Positions 1 through 8,351 of a DNA stretch of 64,000 nt are shown here, in pieces. Source of the stretch: JAKVCB01 sp965243695 (lineage in GTDB: Bacteria; Planctomycetota; Planctomycetia; Pirellulales; Lacipirellulaceae). The stretch lies in assembly GCA_965243695.1 (NCBI GenBank), contig CBDEWC010000037.1:1-64000 (forward strand), in the 5' to 3' direction. The notes below the pieces were generated by a model, which saw only the letters and a list, made by a program, of their open reading frames with translations, was not told the origin of the DNA and made no database searches. The translations under genes and the position numbers were made by a program. Position 1 is the stretch's first letter. Each line of letters starts with the position of its first letter.

Positions 1-479
1 ATACTTTAGGCAGTACTACTGACCTTCGTGCCGATGCAGACGGCAATGGAGTCATTGGGCCGGCGGACTACAGCCTGTGGCAACAGAATTTCGGGTTAAA
101 TCTTTTGTCGATGTCGCTGGCAACGGCCAGCCAGGGGGTGGATCTGCAGGTGGTATCCGAGGTCGATTTGGCGCTCCAGCAAACGACCGATCGCCCAATG
201 GCGGCGACGTTTTTTACCCCCGCGGGCGTTCACCGTTTGGCTGCCGTCACGGCCAGCGTGGTTCACCTCGATAGGGAACCTGTTGGCGCGCAGCCTTCCA
301 GTGGCGACCCGCTGCTTGTGGTGGATGCGGCGTTTGCTCAATCTTCGGTGGCGTTTACCGAAGAAGACAAGAACTTTGTCGATGCGGAGGACCGTGTGGA
401 CCGGAGTTGGGACGGTGGCCAACGGACTGACTTTTTAGAAGACGCACTCGCGAGTGGCGTTGACCACATCTCCGAATAA
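1..479 (+). CDS. C-terminal part of a large exported dockerin-type protein (5' end outside window)
   Basis: The reading frame is open from base 3 and ends at the TAA at 477-479. The first residues form the second half of a planctomycete dockerin-like repeat: an Asp-rich calcium loop (DADGNGVIGPADY) followed by SLWQQNFG, which is the usual D-x-D-G-N-G...AADYxxWxxNxG pattern. A tail of about 115 residues follows, ending in an acidic, helix-prone segment with LLVVDAAFA. The giant proteins at 35768-39439 and 56866-61803 also carry such a tail after the dockerin. The dockerin family binds calcium and in planctomycetes sits near the C-terminus of exported surface proteins; the function of the missing N-terminal part cannot be inferred. 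Confidence 0.8.
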   Translation, partial: TLGSTTDLRADADGNGVIGPADYSLWQQNFGLNLLSMSLATASQGVDLQVVSEVDLALQQTTDRPMAATFFTPAGVHRLAAVTASVVHLDREPVGAQPSSGDPLLVVDAAFAQSSVAFTEEDKNFVDAEDRVDRSWDGGQRTDFLEDALASGVDHISE

Positions 480-492
480 ACCCCGCCGGGGG

Positions 493-1461
493 TTACGGGG
501 TTTCAGGTTCCCCTGTCAGATCGATTTCTACCTTGCCAGAAGCATCACCTTCGGTGGTGACCGCCAGTGTTTCTTGGCCCAGGATATCGGTTACGTCCAG
601 GCGAACCGTTGGGTCGGCGCTGGTCACCTCGGCGGTGGAATCTGTTCTTTGGATCGTATGCGCATCGCGTGCCGCGGAATCTTCGCCTTTGAAATCGCTG
701 GCTTCAAAATCGATTTCAACGGGAAACTCGCTCTCGGTGGCATTGGCATGACGGTCGTCACGAAGGTCTGATGGTTGAGTCTGGCATGCTTCACAATTGC
801 AATGAGCCTCACGGCAGGCTGGACAATCGCGGTGGCATTCCTGTTCGTGTCGACATAGCTGGCAATGGCAGGACGAGTCATAGTTGTGCCAGGCAGGGTT
901 TAGCTGGGCAGGGTTTAGCTGGGCAGGGTTTAGCTGGGAAGTGTGTGGCCCTGTCGGCGGGTGAAAACGCTTGCGGTGATGTGGACCAGGGCCCGGACCG
1001 TGGCGGGGGCCTGCATGGTGAGGCGGTGGTCCGCCGGGATGGTAATAGTGGTGATGGACGTGAACGATCGTTGGTCTTCCCCGGTGACCATGCGATCTGT
1101 GCGATGCTTGGGCCCGTTTGCCATGTTTTTCCGGTTTTCGCGCCTTCCAGTCACCATCGTGATGCGGAACTGGGCGATGGGATTCTCGCGAGTGCTGTGG
1201 CCTGGCGTGCGGCTCCCGGTCATGACGCATGCGTTTCATAGCGTGTTTCAGCCTGGCCTCCACTCGATCAAATTCTTCTCTCGAAATGGCTCCGTCTCCA
1301 TCGTGATCAACCCGGTCGAACATGGCACCTCCGCGCTGATGTTCTCGATGGTCACCTTCCTTTTCGTCATCGGTCAGGGCGGGTCTGGCGCATAGAAAAG
1401 CCAGTAGCAGGGCACCCGCACTGGCGGCCACAAATCCGACGGATCGATAGTTGGAAAACAT
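493..1461 (-). CDS. Exported EF-hand, His-rich and Cys-rich protein (putative metal/calcium binding)
   Basis: The ATG at 1461 is chosen because AAGGAG lies just upstream and it begins a good signal peptide (MFSNYRSVGF followed by a hydrophobic run to about residue 28); upstream in-frame codons lack this. The product is 322 residues. Residues about 45-70 hold one EF-hand (loop DHDGDGAISREEF). A very His/Arg/Pro-rich stretch follows (about 75-185, including VHVHHHYYH), then three LNPAQ repeats, then a Cys/His cluster with CHCQLC, CPACREAHC and CEAC spacing. The C-terminal 95 residues are acidic. No enzymatic motif is visible. Metal binding in the periplasm or at the surface is inferred from composition only; the function is unknown. 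Confidence 0.75.
   Translation of the reverse strand: MFSNYRSVGFVAASAGALLLAFLCARPALTDDEKEGDHREHQRGGAMFDRVDHDGDGAISREEFDRVEARLKHAMKRMRHDREPHARPQHSRESHRPVPHHDGDWKARKPEKHGKRAQASHRSHGHRGRPTIVHVHHHYYHPGGPPPHHAGPRHGPGPGPHHRKRFHPPTGPHTSQLNPAQLNPAQLNPAWHNYDSSCHCQLCRHEQECHRDCPACREAHCNCEACQTQPSDLRDDRHANATESEFPVEIDFEASDFKGEDSAARDAHTIQRTDSTAEVTSADPTVRLDVTDILGQETLAVTTEGDASGKVEIDLTGEPETP
893..937. repeat. Three tandem 15-bp units inside the EF-hand/His-rich gene
   Basis: The unit GCAGGGTTTAGCTGG occurs three times head to tail. On the minus strand it encodes the pentapeptide LNPAQ repeated in the linker between the His-rich and Cys-rich parts of the gene at 493-1461. The unit is a multiple of three, so copy changes keep the frame. 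Confidence 0.9.
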
Positions 1462-1809
1462 GGTTTCTCCTTCAAGATCGGGAAAGTAAAATGTCTGCAA
1501 AAGGTCTGCCGAGATCGCAAAAGGTTTGCCGAGAACCAAGCAGAGCTATTAAAACCAGTGTAACAACTGCAGGCGTACCATGATCGCAGAAATCAGTTGA
1601 AAATTGGAAGGCCAGAATCAACAACTGGGCAGCCGACCCTCCGAGGGTGGGCACTTTTGGGCGAAAATTTTACGGTGTACCACGGCAGTGGAGAACGTGC
1701 TGCATGGTGCCTTTAACTGGAATCGCACTTTAGTGCAGTTGAAAGAGGCACTCCCGAATTGATTTGCAATCGCCGTCGAGGCGGGCCAGGGTCAAGATTT
1801 CAGGGGGCG
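1462..1809. other. Intergenic stretch, no gene recognised
   Basis: These 348 bases lie upstream of the EF-hand gene and downstream of the ankyrin-PQQ gene. The only structure noticed is a short perfect inverted repeat, GCACTTTAGTGC, near 1724-1735. It probably holds the promoter of the EF-hand gene, but no convincing -35/-10 pair was identified. Confidence 0.5.
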
Positions 1810-4029
1810 TCACTTTCCAATAGCAATCAGGTAGTGCTGAGTTCTAGCAATGAACGTTCCACTGGCAATAAGGGGTGTTGCCAGGCAAATATCTCCCAGG
1901 TCATTTTCGCCCACGATTTCAAACTCAGGACCTGCTTTGACGGCAAGCACCACCCCCACCTCGGAGGTCACATAAATGATTCCGTCGGCAGCCACGGGAG
2001 AGGCGGTAAAGCTGTTGGCCTCACCGCGGGAGCACCGTTTCCGGTAAACCCGTTCACCGGTCAGGGCGTCGTAGCAGGTGAACACGCCATTGTTGCCACA
2101 GGTATAAAGGTAGTTCCCGTAAACGAGCGGAGTTGCCAGATAGGGGCCCCCACGATCTTTGCTCCAAACTATGGTTTGATTTGATTCTTCGTCATCGACC
2201 AGCGAAATATCTCCCTCGGCGTCAGGACGAATGGCATAAATAGGCTGCACCGGCCGATAGCCGCTGGTGACGTAAATCAGCTCATGGGCCACTTGCGGGG
2301 TGGGTACGGTAATGGCAGCGTTACGAGTTAACCGCCAAATTTCTGTTCCAGACCGGGCGTCGTAGCCGCGGATAAAGTTTGTGCCGTTGGTCACCAACAG
2401 TGGACACGGTTTTGCTGCCATGACACTTGGAGTTCCCCAGGAGGGTACCTCGTCCCGGGCAGTTCTCCAGACTTCAGTTCCCGACGCAACATCAAAAGCA
2501 ACCACGAACGAGTCTTGCTGCAGGTCGCACTGGAGGATCACGGTTTGGCCATAGATGATTGGCGAACTGCCAAATCCCCACTCATAGTCGGGATCGCTGA
2601 ACATTCCCGAATTGAGTTCACCGAGATCATTTTGCCAGCGAACTTCCCCATCGAGGCTGTAGCAGATCAACAGGCCCGAGTTGAGCAAGACGATCAGATT
2701 TTCTCCGTCGGTAACAGGGGTTGCATTGGCCTGGCTCGACTTGGTGTGACGTCCAGTAGGTGGCAGGCGTTCGTCCGCTTTGTGTTGCCAGATTAGGTCC
2801 CCCGTGTGACGATCAAAGCACATGGTGAGCCAGGTGTGTACTGAGGTATCGTTGGTGGCCTCGATATCGCCATACAGGCCAATCCGCAGGTCATGATTGC
2901 CGTCGCCACTTATTGCGGTGGTCACGAACAGGCGATCTTTCCAACTGATCGGACAGGAGTTGCCGAGGCCCGGGATCGGTATTTTCCACTGCAGATTTTC
3001 TTCCGCTTCGACATTCCACGTGACTGGAAGATTCTGGTCGACGGCGATGCCGCGGCCGCCAATGCCGCGAAACTGGGGCCACGTGTCATGGGCTGCAATC
3101 TCTGCATCAGCGAGCCAATCCTTGCTGGGGGATAGTGTGTTGTTCTGTGCTGTGGCCGCATCAGGATCCGTTTGGTCAACAAGTTTTTTAAAAGTCAGAC
3201 GATTGGTGAGCGATAGTCGTGTGTAACTGGCTGTTCCATCCGGCTTCACGTCAAATTCGTAAGTGTAACCCCCACTTTGAAATTGGGTGTCGCTGCGCGG
3301 TACGAGTTGCATGCCGCCCGCTCCGGGGCTTCCGTAGATCAAGCATCCGTTGTCGACATGGATTTCCACCTCGTTCATTCGCAGGCCAATGTATTTTCCG
3401 GCATACGATTCGAGCAATTCGGTGGCCACGGTGGGGGCTGCAGGAAGTCGGTTGTTGGTCGTTTCATGAAGAAAGGAGACCACCTCCTCCTGCTTGGAGT
3501 TCACTGCCTGGGCCAAGGCGTCTGATAGGATTTGATCGTCCAGATTTTTTGCTTCGACAATGGTTTTGACCAGTTCGATCGATCCACCAGAAGAGGCTTC
3601 GCGAAGCTTTACACCCGTCGCCGATGCCCCGTGGGCCACAAGCAGCGAGATGATCTCCAGATTGTTGGTCAGCATCAAAGGCGGTACTTGCCAAACCGAG
3701 TCGGTAATATCGGGATCGGCACCGGCCTCCAACAGGACCTCAATCACGTCGTGGTGTTCTTTTGAAACTGCCTGCCACAGGGCAGTAATATTGAACTTGG
3801 GGGCTGAGTTGATATCAACACCCTCGGCCAGTAGTTTTTGAACCTCTGCCTGATCGCCACGGCGGGCGGCATCGATCAGGGTTTCAGCTGGATTTTCCGC
3901 CAGGGTCCACGGTGCGTCGAGAAGCAAAACCAACAGCAACACGACTGGCTGCAAAACGGGCAATCGCCGATGCAGGAGATTCCCAAAGCAGGACCACGGG
4001 TGGAAGCGGGCAAATCTTGGTAGAGGCAT
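1810..4029 (-). CDS. Exported ankyrin-repeat / PQQ-like beta-propeller fusion protein
   Basis: The ATG at 4029 gives a 739-residue protein with a long signal sequence (hydrophobic core about residues 28-42, WTLAEN cleavage-like). The longer frame would begin with TTG. Residues about 48-190 hold ankyrin repeats (LIDAARRGDQAEVQKLLAEG, then ALWQAVSKEHHDVIEVLLEAGADP). A small beta domain of about 90 residues follows (about 205-290), then from WPQFRG (about residue 325) to the end a PQQ-type propeller with repeated blades such as GDLIWQHKAD, GTEVWRTARD and GTEIWRLTRN. WPQFRG starts are typical of planctomycete secreted PQQ-like propellers, usually without bound PQQ. The ankyrin fusion is unusual. 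A binding or scaffold role is inferred; no catalytic residues are evident. Confidence 0.85.
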   Translation of the reverse strand: MPLPRFARFHPWSCFGNLLHRRLPVLQPVVLLLVLLLDAPWTLAENPAETLIDAARRGDQAEVQKLLAEGVDINSAPKFNITALWQAVSKEHHDVIEVLLEAGADPDITDSVWQVPPLMLTNNLEIISLLVAHGASATGVKLREASSGGSIELVKTIVEAKNLDDQILSDALAQAVNSKQEEVVSFLHETTNNRLPAAPTVATELLESYAGKYIGLRMNEVEIHVDNGCLIYGSPGAGGMQLVPRSDTQFQSGGYTYEFDVKPDGTASYTRLSLTNRLTFKKLVDQTDPDAATAQNNTLSPSKDWLADAEIAAHDTWPQFRGIGGRGIAVDQNLPVTWNVEAEENLQWKIPIPGLGNSCPISWKDRLFVTTAISGDGNHDLRIGLYGDIEATNDTSVHTWLTMCFDRHTGDLIWQHKADERLPPTGRHTKSSQANATPVTDGENLIVLLNSGLLICYSLDGEVRWQNDLGELNSGMFSDPDYEWGFGSSPIIYGQTVILQCDLQQDSFVVAFDVASGTEVWRTARDEVPSWGTPSVMAAKPCPLLVTNGTNFIRGYDARSGTEIWRLTRNAAITVPTPQVAHELIYVTSGYRPVQPIYAIRPDAEGDISLVDDEESNQTIVWSKDRGGPYLATPLVYGNYLYTCGNNGVFTCYDALTGERVYRKRCSRGEANSFTASPVAADGIIYVTSEVGVVLAVKAGPEFEIVGENDLGDICLATPLIASGTFIARTQHYLIAIGK

Positions 4030-4698
4030 AAGTCGATGGCAGATGGGGGACAATGTGGGTGACTTCAGTGTACTCGGTCGGGAGGACAAAGATAAGGAAC
4101 CGCGATGACTTTACCTTGATTTTTACTGCCAAATTGCAAGGGCATGGATTTACGGAGAGCACAATTCAGTAATGGCTTTCCATGTGGCCGGTAAAACATC
4201 GATTCCGTTTTGAGAGCGGTGGTGACGATTGCAAAACTCGAATTCGCCTGGCAGTAAGGTTGCGTTGTGGTGCATGCTCGGCCCGTTCTGAGTGCATCAC
4301 CTATTTCATGCAGTGGAAGGAGAAAGGGGGCCAAGAAGAAAAGGGGCTAAGGAGTAAGGGGCCGAATGCGAAAAGTTTTTCGAGAGACTCCAGAACCTCC
4401 TCGGTGGCACCAAGCCAGTGAGCGGCGGACAGGTGTTCAAGGAGGAGCGATTTCTGCAAGATCTTTCGTGTAAATGCTGTGGGTCATTTTTGCGGCTGAG
4501 GCGAGCCCGACTCATGTGTCGATTGAGCGAACCTGCGTGGCCCAGCTACAGAGCAGCTTGGCGACCTTATCTGCCTGGGGACCACTTGCCGCGTATCTTA
4601 TGAAGGCAGGCAAACGATGTTGGTTTGCCAAGGGGAGTTTTCAGGGAAGAATGAAGCAGGAAAATTGTTTTGTGGAAAAATCGGGATGGACAGGGGAG
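4030..4698. other. Intergenic stretch, no gene recognised
   Basis: About 670 bases separate the ankyrin-PQQ gene from the cyclase-family gene. Frames here have no recognisable protein features, and a purine-rich patch (about 4315-4360) is the only compositional anomaly. I see no RNA gene or repeat. Confidence 0.5.
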
Positions 4699-5694
4699 TT
4701 AGAACGTGGCGACCGGATTGATGGGCGAGCCAGTCCCACCGGGTACCACCAAAGGATCTGCCGTCAGGAGAAAACTCCACCGTTTCTTTTCTTGGCAGAA
4801 TTTGCTCGCCTCGGTAAAGTCGCAGTTGTCGAGGATCGGTGTGCCCATCGCACGGACGATGACCCAGTGCACGGGGAGGTCAAACCCCTCTACGCCAGAG
4901 GGAACCACGTCGAGACAAAGGTCGCTACCAACCACGGCCACGTCACGACTTTTAAGCCAAGGCAAACACGATGCATGCAAGCCGGCGGAACCCTCAAAAA
5001 TGGTCCAAGGGCCTTCCAGTTTTCGGCGGACCCATCGACCGGTGTTGATCAACACGGCATCGCCAGATTCCACTTTGACCCCCGCCATTTTCTCCCACGC
5101 TTCCAGATGTTCAGGATAAATGGGCTGGCCTGCTGCCAGATATTTGACTCCCAGCAGTTGGGGGATGTCCATCAGAACCGCCTTGGTGAAGATGCCGTTT
5201 CTAAAATTTTCAATACCCAGTTGCGGGCAGCCCGTTGGCGTAATGTGTTTGCTTGAAAAACCGTTGTAAAGCGTGTTTCGGTAAAACAGGTGTGCCAGGC
5301 CATCCAGGTGGGTTTGGGTGAAGCCGTGATATTCAACCGAATAAACATCGCTGGCGGATCCCGCGGGCCCCAATTGGGAGTTGACCGTTACCGTATGTTC
5401 AAACGGGGCGGACTGATCCATTTTGTCCTTTACCGATTCGTGGCCGATCGAAATACTGATCCCTTCCTGGACCAGTTTGGCGGCCTGCTTTCGTTTCGCT
5501 GGCGTGATCAGGTTTAAGGCACCGAGTTGGTCGTCTTTTCCCCAGCGTCCCCAGTTCGAAAGCGATTCCATGTAGGATTCGATGTCTGCCCTGGTGAGTG
5601 TTTCTTTTTTGTCCAGGTCATCAGCGCGCAGTGACGCAGGACCAGTCAAGCCCACCCAGGAAATGGCAACGAGTAATAATGGATAGCGATTCAT
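4699..5694 (-). CDS. Exported cyclase-family (kynurenine-formamidase-like) metal hydrolase
   Basis: The ATG at 5694 is preferred over an in-frame ATG 18 bases upstream because AAGGAG sits at proper distance before it and the product begins directly with a signal peptide (MNRYPLLLVAISWVGLTGPA, cleavage near SLRA-DD). The protein is 331 residues. Residues about 120-140 hold the metal-binding signature HGFTQTHLDGLAH (H-x-x-x-T-H-x-D-x-x-x-H). SGDAVLINTG and GSDLCLDVVP are further conserved blocks. The family (Pfam Cyclase) includes metal-dependent amidohydrolases such as kynurenine formamidase. The substrate is unknown here, and the export signal suggests a periplasmic role. The gene is followed by a gap of about 60 bases and the DUF6807 gene lies upstream on the same strand. 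Confidence 0.85.
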   Translation of the reverse strand: MNRYPLLLVAISWVGLTGPASLRADDLDKKETLTRADIESYMESLSNWGRWGKDDQLGALNLITPAKRKQAAKLVQEGISISIGHESVKDKMDQSAPFEHTVTVNSQLGPAGSASDVYSVEYHGFTQTHLDGLAHLFYRNTLYNGFSSKHITPTGCPQLGIENFRNGIFTKAVLMDIPQLLGVKYLAAGQPIYPEHLEAWEKMAGVKVESGDAVLINTGRWVRRKLEGPWTIFEGSAGLHASCLPWLKSRDVAVVGSDLCLDVVPSGVEGFDLPVHWVIVRAMGTPILDNCDFTEASKFCQEKKRWSFLLTADPLVVPGGTGSPINPVATF

Positions 5695-5753
5695 AATCCT
5701 TCTCCTTTTCATTTTAAGGTGCTTTCAAGACGGAAGTTCCGTTGAGATCCAGG

Positions 5754-7076
5754 TCAGTTGCCCTCGGGAAGAACGCGGGTCACCGGTGGTTCTGCAAAAT
5801 CGTTCCACCGCTGATCATTGGCTACCGGATCGGGAGCCCCATCATGGGTGAAAAACCGGTATCGCAACTGGAAGGTCTTGTTGGGTAGCAGGTCAAATTC
5901 ATCCAGGACCATGGGGGCAAAACAAAAGTAAGGCATCGACGGATGAAGACGTACCGGTTGGGGCGAGCGATAGTTTTGCGGATCACCCAAAACGACAATT
6001 CCGGCCTCCTGTCCATCGATCGGTCCGAATATTTCAACCCATTTGGGTCGGGTATGGTTTCCCGTGTTGCGATCGTCTCCCAGGCTGGTGAGAAAACTGC
6101 AGTTGGCGGCGTCTTTCCATTGGGCAGCCCCCCGGATCATCATGCCTCCGTAGTTGAACTGAAGGATTGTCAGTGGCTGGTCCCCGGTGACGATTTGCCG
6201 AGACTCGAAATCCCACAGGAACGGTTTGGCTTGGGCGTAGACTCGTACGTTCCACGTTTCGCGGATTCGCTGGCGGGGACCACCTGGTGCCTTGAGTTCA
6301 AGGTGTCGGAGTGTGACCTGAAACCCTCCCCACACCGGGCCCTGGTCGATGTGATCGACCGATGCGTGTTCGACGCGGCCCAGTCCAGTAGCCACATCCC
6401 AGAAATCGACCTCTCGTGACTCGTACTGGGCCTGTCGCCAGGCAAACATCACACCATGTTGATGGGTATGGTCGCCGGTGGGCATGCCGTCGGTCATGAC
6501 AAGGCCTGACGGACTGAAAACGGGATGAATAAACCCGCTGCGATCGTAATACGGTTTCGTCGCATCGGGTGACGGTACGGTGGCGTGGCAATAGCTAAGT
6601 ACCGGACGTGTTCCCACTTTCACCTGTAACGTCGCACCATCATCGGTCACGGTCACACGCGAGGGGAAATCTCTGAGGGGTGGTGCTGGAGTTTTGCTGA
6701 ACGCATAGCGGCGTGTCTGGGCTTTTGGCAAAGGCTCGGTGAGCATCCACCAAAGTCGCCGTACTTCTCCCCTTTCGATCTGGGCGGGAAGTTGTATTCC
6801 ATTGTCGATCCGTTTGAGCCACACCGGGTTCTGGAGTTTCAGGCCTGCGGGTAAATCAACGACAATCGGCCCGCTGGTTCGGTCTTGCGCTCCGGCGGTA
6901 ACCTCGATGATGTGCGACTCGACAGCCTGCGCCATTACTTCTGAACTAACCAGTGGTAACACCAGCAGTGCCTCGAGCACCAGGTGGGACCACAACTTCC
7001 AGGGACTCAGGGTAGCAACGAGACGGTCCATCCCCAGGAAAATATCGGTCGAGGGAAACGGGCTCGCTCGCTTCAT
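5754..7076 (-). CDS. Exported DUF6807 (PmoA-type) family protein
   Basis: The frame is open further upstream, but ATG codons at 7106, 7076 and 7031 are the likely starts. I chose 7076 because AGGGAA lies upstream; 7031 would give a tighter signal peptide (hydrophobic LVLEALLVLPLV, ending VMAQA). At 440 residues the protein carries the family hallmark MPTGDHTHQHGVMFAW (about residue 195), matching the DHPHHRG-like motif of DUF6807, and a C-terminal YRFFTHDG. Members are common in planctomycetes beside sugar-acting enzymes. Despite the old PmoA label they are not methane monooxygenase subunits. The function is unknown; carbohydrate metabolism is an inference from typical neighbours. Confidence 0.75.
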   Translation of the reverse strand: MKRASPFPSTDIFLGMDRLVATLSPWKLWSHLVLEALLVLPLVSSEVMAQAVESHIIEVTAGAQDRTSGPIVVDLPAGLKLQNPVWLKRIDNGIQLPAQIERGEVRRLWWMLTEPLPKAQTRRYAFSKTPAPPLRDFPSRVTVTDDGATLQVKVGTRPVLSYCHATVPSPDATKPYYDRSGFIHPVFSPSGLVMTDGMPTGDHTHQHGVMFAWRQAQYESREVDFWDVATGLGRVEHASVDHIDQGPVWGGFQVTLRHLELKAPGGPRQRIRETWNVRVYAQAKPFLWDFESRQIVTGDQPLTILQFNYGGMMIRGAAQWKDAANCSFLTSLGDDRNTGNHTRPKWVEIFGPIDGQEAGIVVLGDPQNYRSPQPVRLHPSMPYFCFAPMVLDEFDLLPNKTFQLRYRFFTHDGAPDPVANDQRWNDFAEPPVTRVLPEGN

Positions 7077-7331
7077 GGATTCCCTGCATCCGAGGTGACA
7101 GTTCATGGTTGGGCCGTTTTTATAAGTACGCACAGGCGGAGTGCAATTGTCCCATGGTGACCCCTCCTCGCCAATCCCCGACGCCGACGGGCCAATCCCA
7201 ACATCGCGATTCCCGGGGATGCCTTTCGGGTGAAGAAATCCACCTTTTTGCAATCGAGAGGCATGCCGAGAACTGGTAAAATTGGGGCCCCGGCGGGAAC
7301 TGCAATAACCGGCCTTCAGCAAACGTGACCG

Positions 7332-8351
7332 ATGATTCGCGACGAGCAAGAACTAGAGGACCGATTAAGCGATCCGACCCAGCACCTGGTGGAGGCACTG
7401 GCCCGTGTTGAAGGCGATCTGCTCATCCTGGGAGCGGGCGGCAAGATGGGGCCAACCCTGGCACGGATGGCCTTTCGGGCAAGTGAGGCAGCCGGTCGAG
7501 ACGGCCAAATTATCGCAACGAGCCGTTTTTCTGAAGAGGGTCTGCAGGATCGACTCAATTCATGGGGCATCCGCACGTTGGCGGGGGACTTGCTCGACCC
7601 CGGTTTCGTAGCGAGCTTGCCGGTGGTGCCCAATGTGATTTACCTGGTCGGGGTAAAATTTGGTACCGGCGGAGCGCAGGCCAGGACGTGGGCTTCGAAT
7701 GCTTATATTCCGGGAGTCGTGTGTGAACGTTTTCGCACCAGCCGTATCGTTGCACTTTCGACAGGCAACGTTTATGGAATGACCGATGTAGCCGGTGCGG
7801 GTTCTTCTGAAAGTGACTCGCTTCAGCCGGAGGGGGAGTACGCCATGAGTGCCCTGGGGCGGGAGCGTGTGTTCGAACATTTTAGTCGAACACTGGGTAT
7901 TCCCGTGGCTTTGATCCGCTTGAATTATGCCACCGAGCTTCGCTACGGGGTGCTCGTTGACCTGGCTACGAAGGTGTATCGTGGCGAGCCGGTTTCGCTG
8001 GAGATGGGCTACTTCAACACGATCTGGCAGGCCGATGCGAATGAAATGATTTTGCGGAGTTTGGAACACACAGAAACACCACCGGCGATTTTCAATGTCA
8101 CCGGTCCGGGGCGGCTGGGCGTTCGCGAGTTGGCCCAGCGGTTTGGAGAATTGTTGGGAAAGGAAGTTCAGTTCACAGGTTCCGAGTCGGCCGCAGCATT
8201 TCTCAGCGATTCCCGGCGCGCTAGGGAGCGGTGGGGCTCCACCGCAACCACGCTTGACTCGATGCTGGAAATGACGGCCGATTGGATTGGCCGTGGCCAG
8301 CCCACCTGGAACAAGCCAACCCATTTTGAGGTTCGCGATGGCAAGTACTAA
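7332..8351 (+). CDS. NAD-dependent epimerase/dehydratase-like protein (atypical extended SDR)
   Basis: 339 residues. The Rossmann motif LLILGAGGKMGP is at about 30-41, and STGNVYG at about 143 corresponds to the conserved S-x-N-V-Y strand. Where classical enzymes have YxxxK this protein reads YAMSALGRER, so the catalytic lysine is absent at the usual spacing. IRLNYATELRYGVL follows. From memory this YAxSxLGRER form is typical of a planctomycete subfamily rather than decay. The 3' end overlaps the next gene by 14 bases, implying translational coupling to the DapA-like aldolase. A role in sugar metabolism is inferred from context; the substrate is unknown. Confidence 0.8.
   Translation: MIRDEQELEDRLSDPTQHLVEALARVEGDLLILGAGGKMGPTLARMAFRASEAAGRDGQIIATSRFSEEGLQDRLNSWGIRTLAGDLLDPGFVASLPVVPNVIYLVGVKFGTGGAQARTWASNAYIPGVVCERFRTSRIVALSTGNVYGMTDVAGAGSSESDSLQPEGEYAMSALGRERVFEHFSRTLGIPVALIRLNYATELRYGVLVDLATKVYRGEPVSLEMGYFNTIWQADANEMILRSLEHTETPPAIFNVTGPGRLGVRELAQRFGELLGKEVQFTGSESAAAFLSDSRRARERWGSTATTLDSMLEMTADWIGRGQPTWNKPTHFEVRDGKY

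Noticed and set aside
4474..5256. 260-codon plus-strand open frame
   Set aside because: It lies antisense to the cyclase-family gene, has no recognisable motifs, and its composition is explained by the real gene on the other strand.
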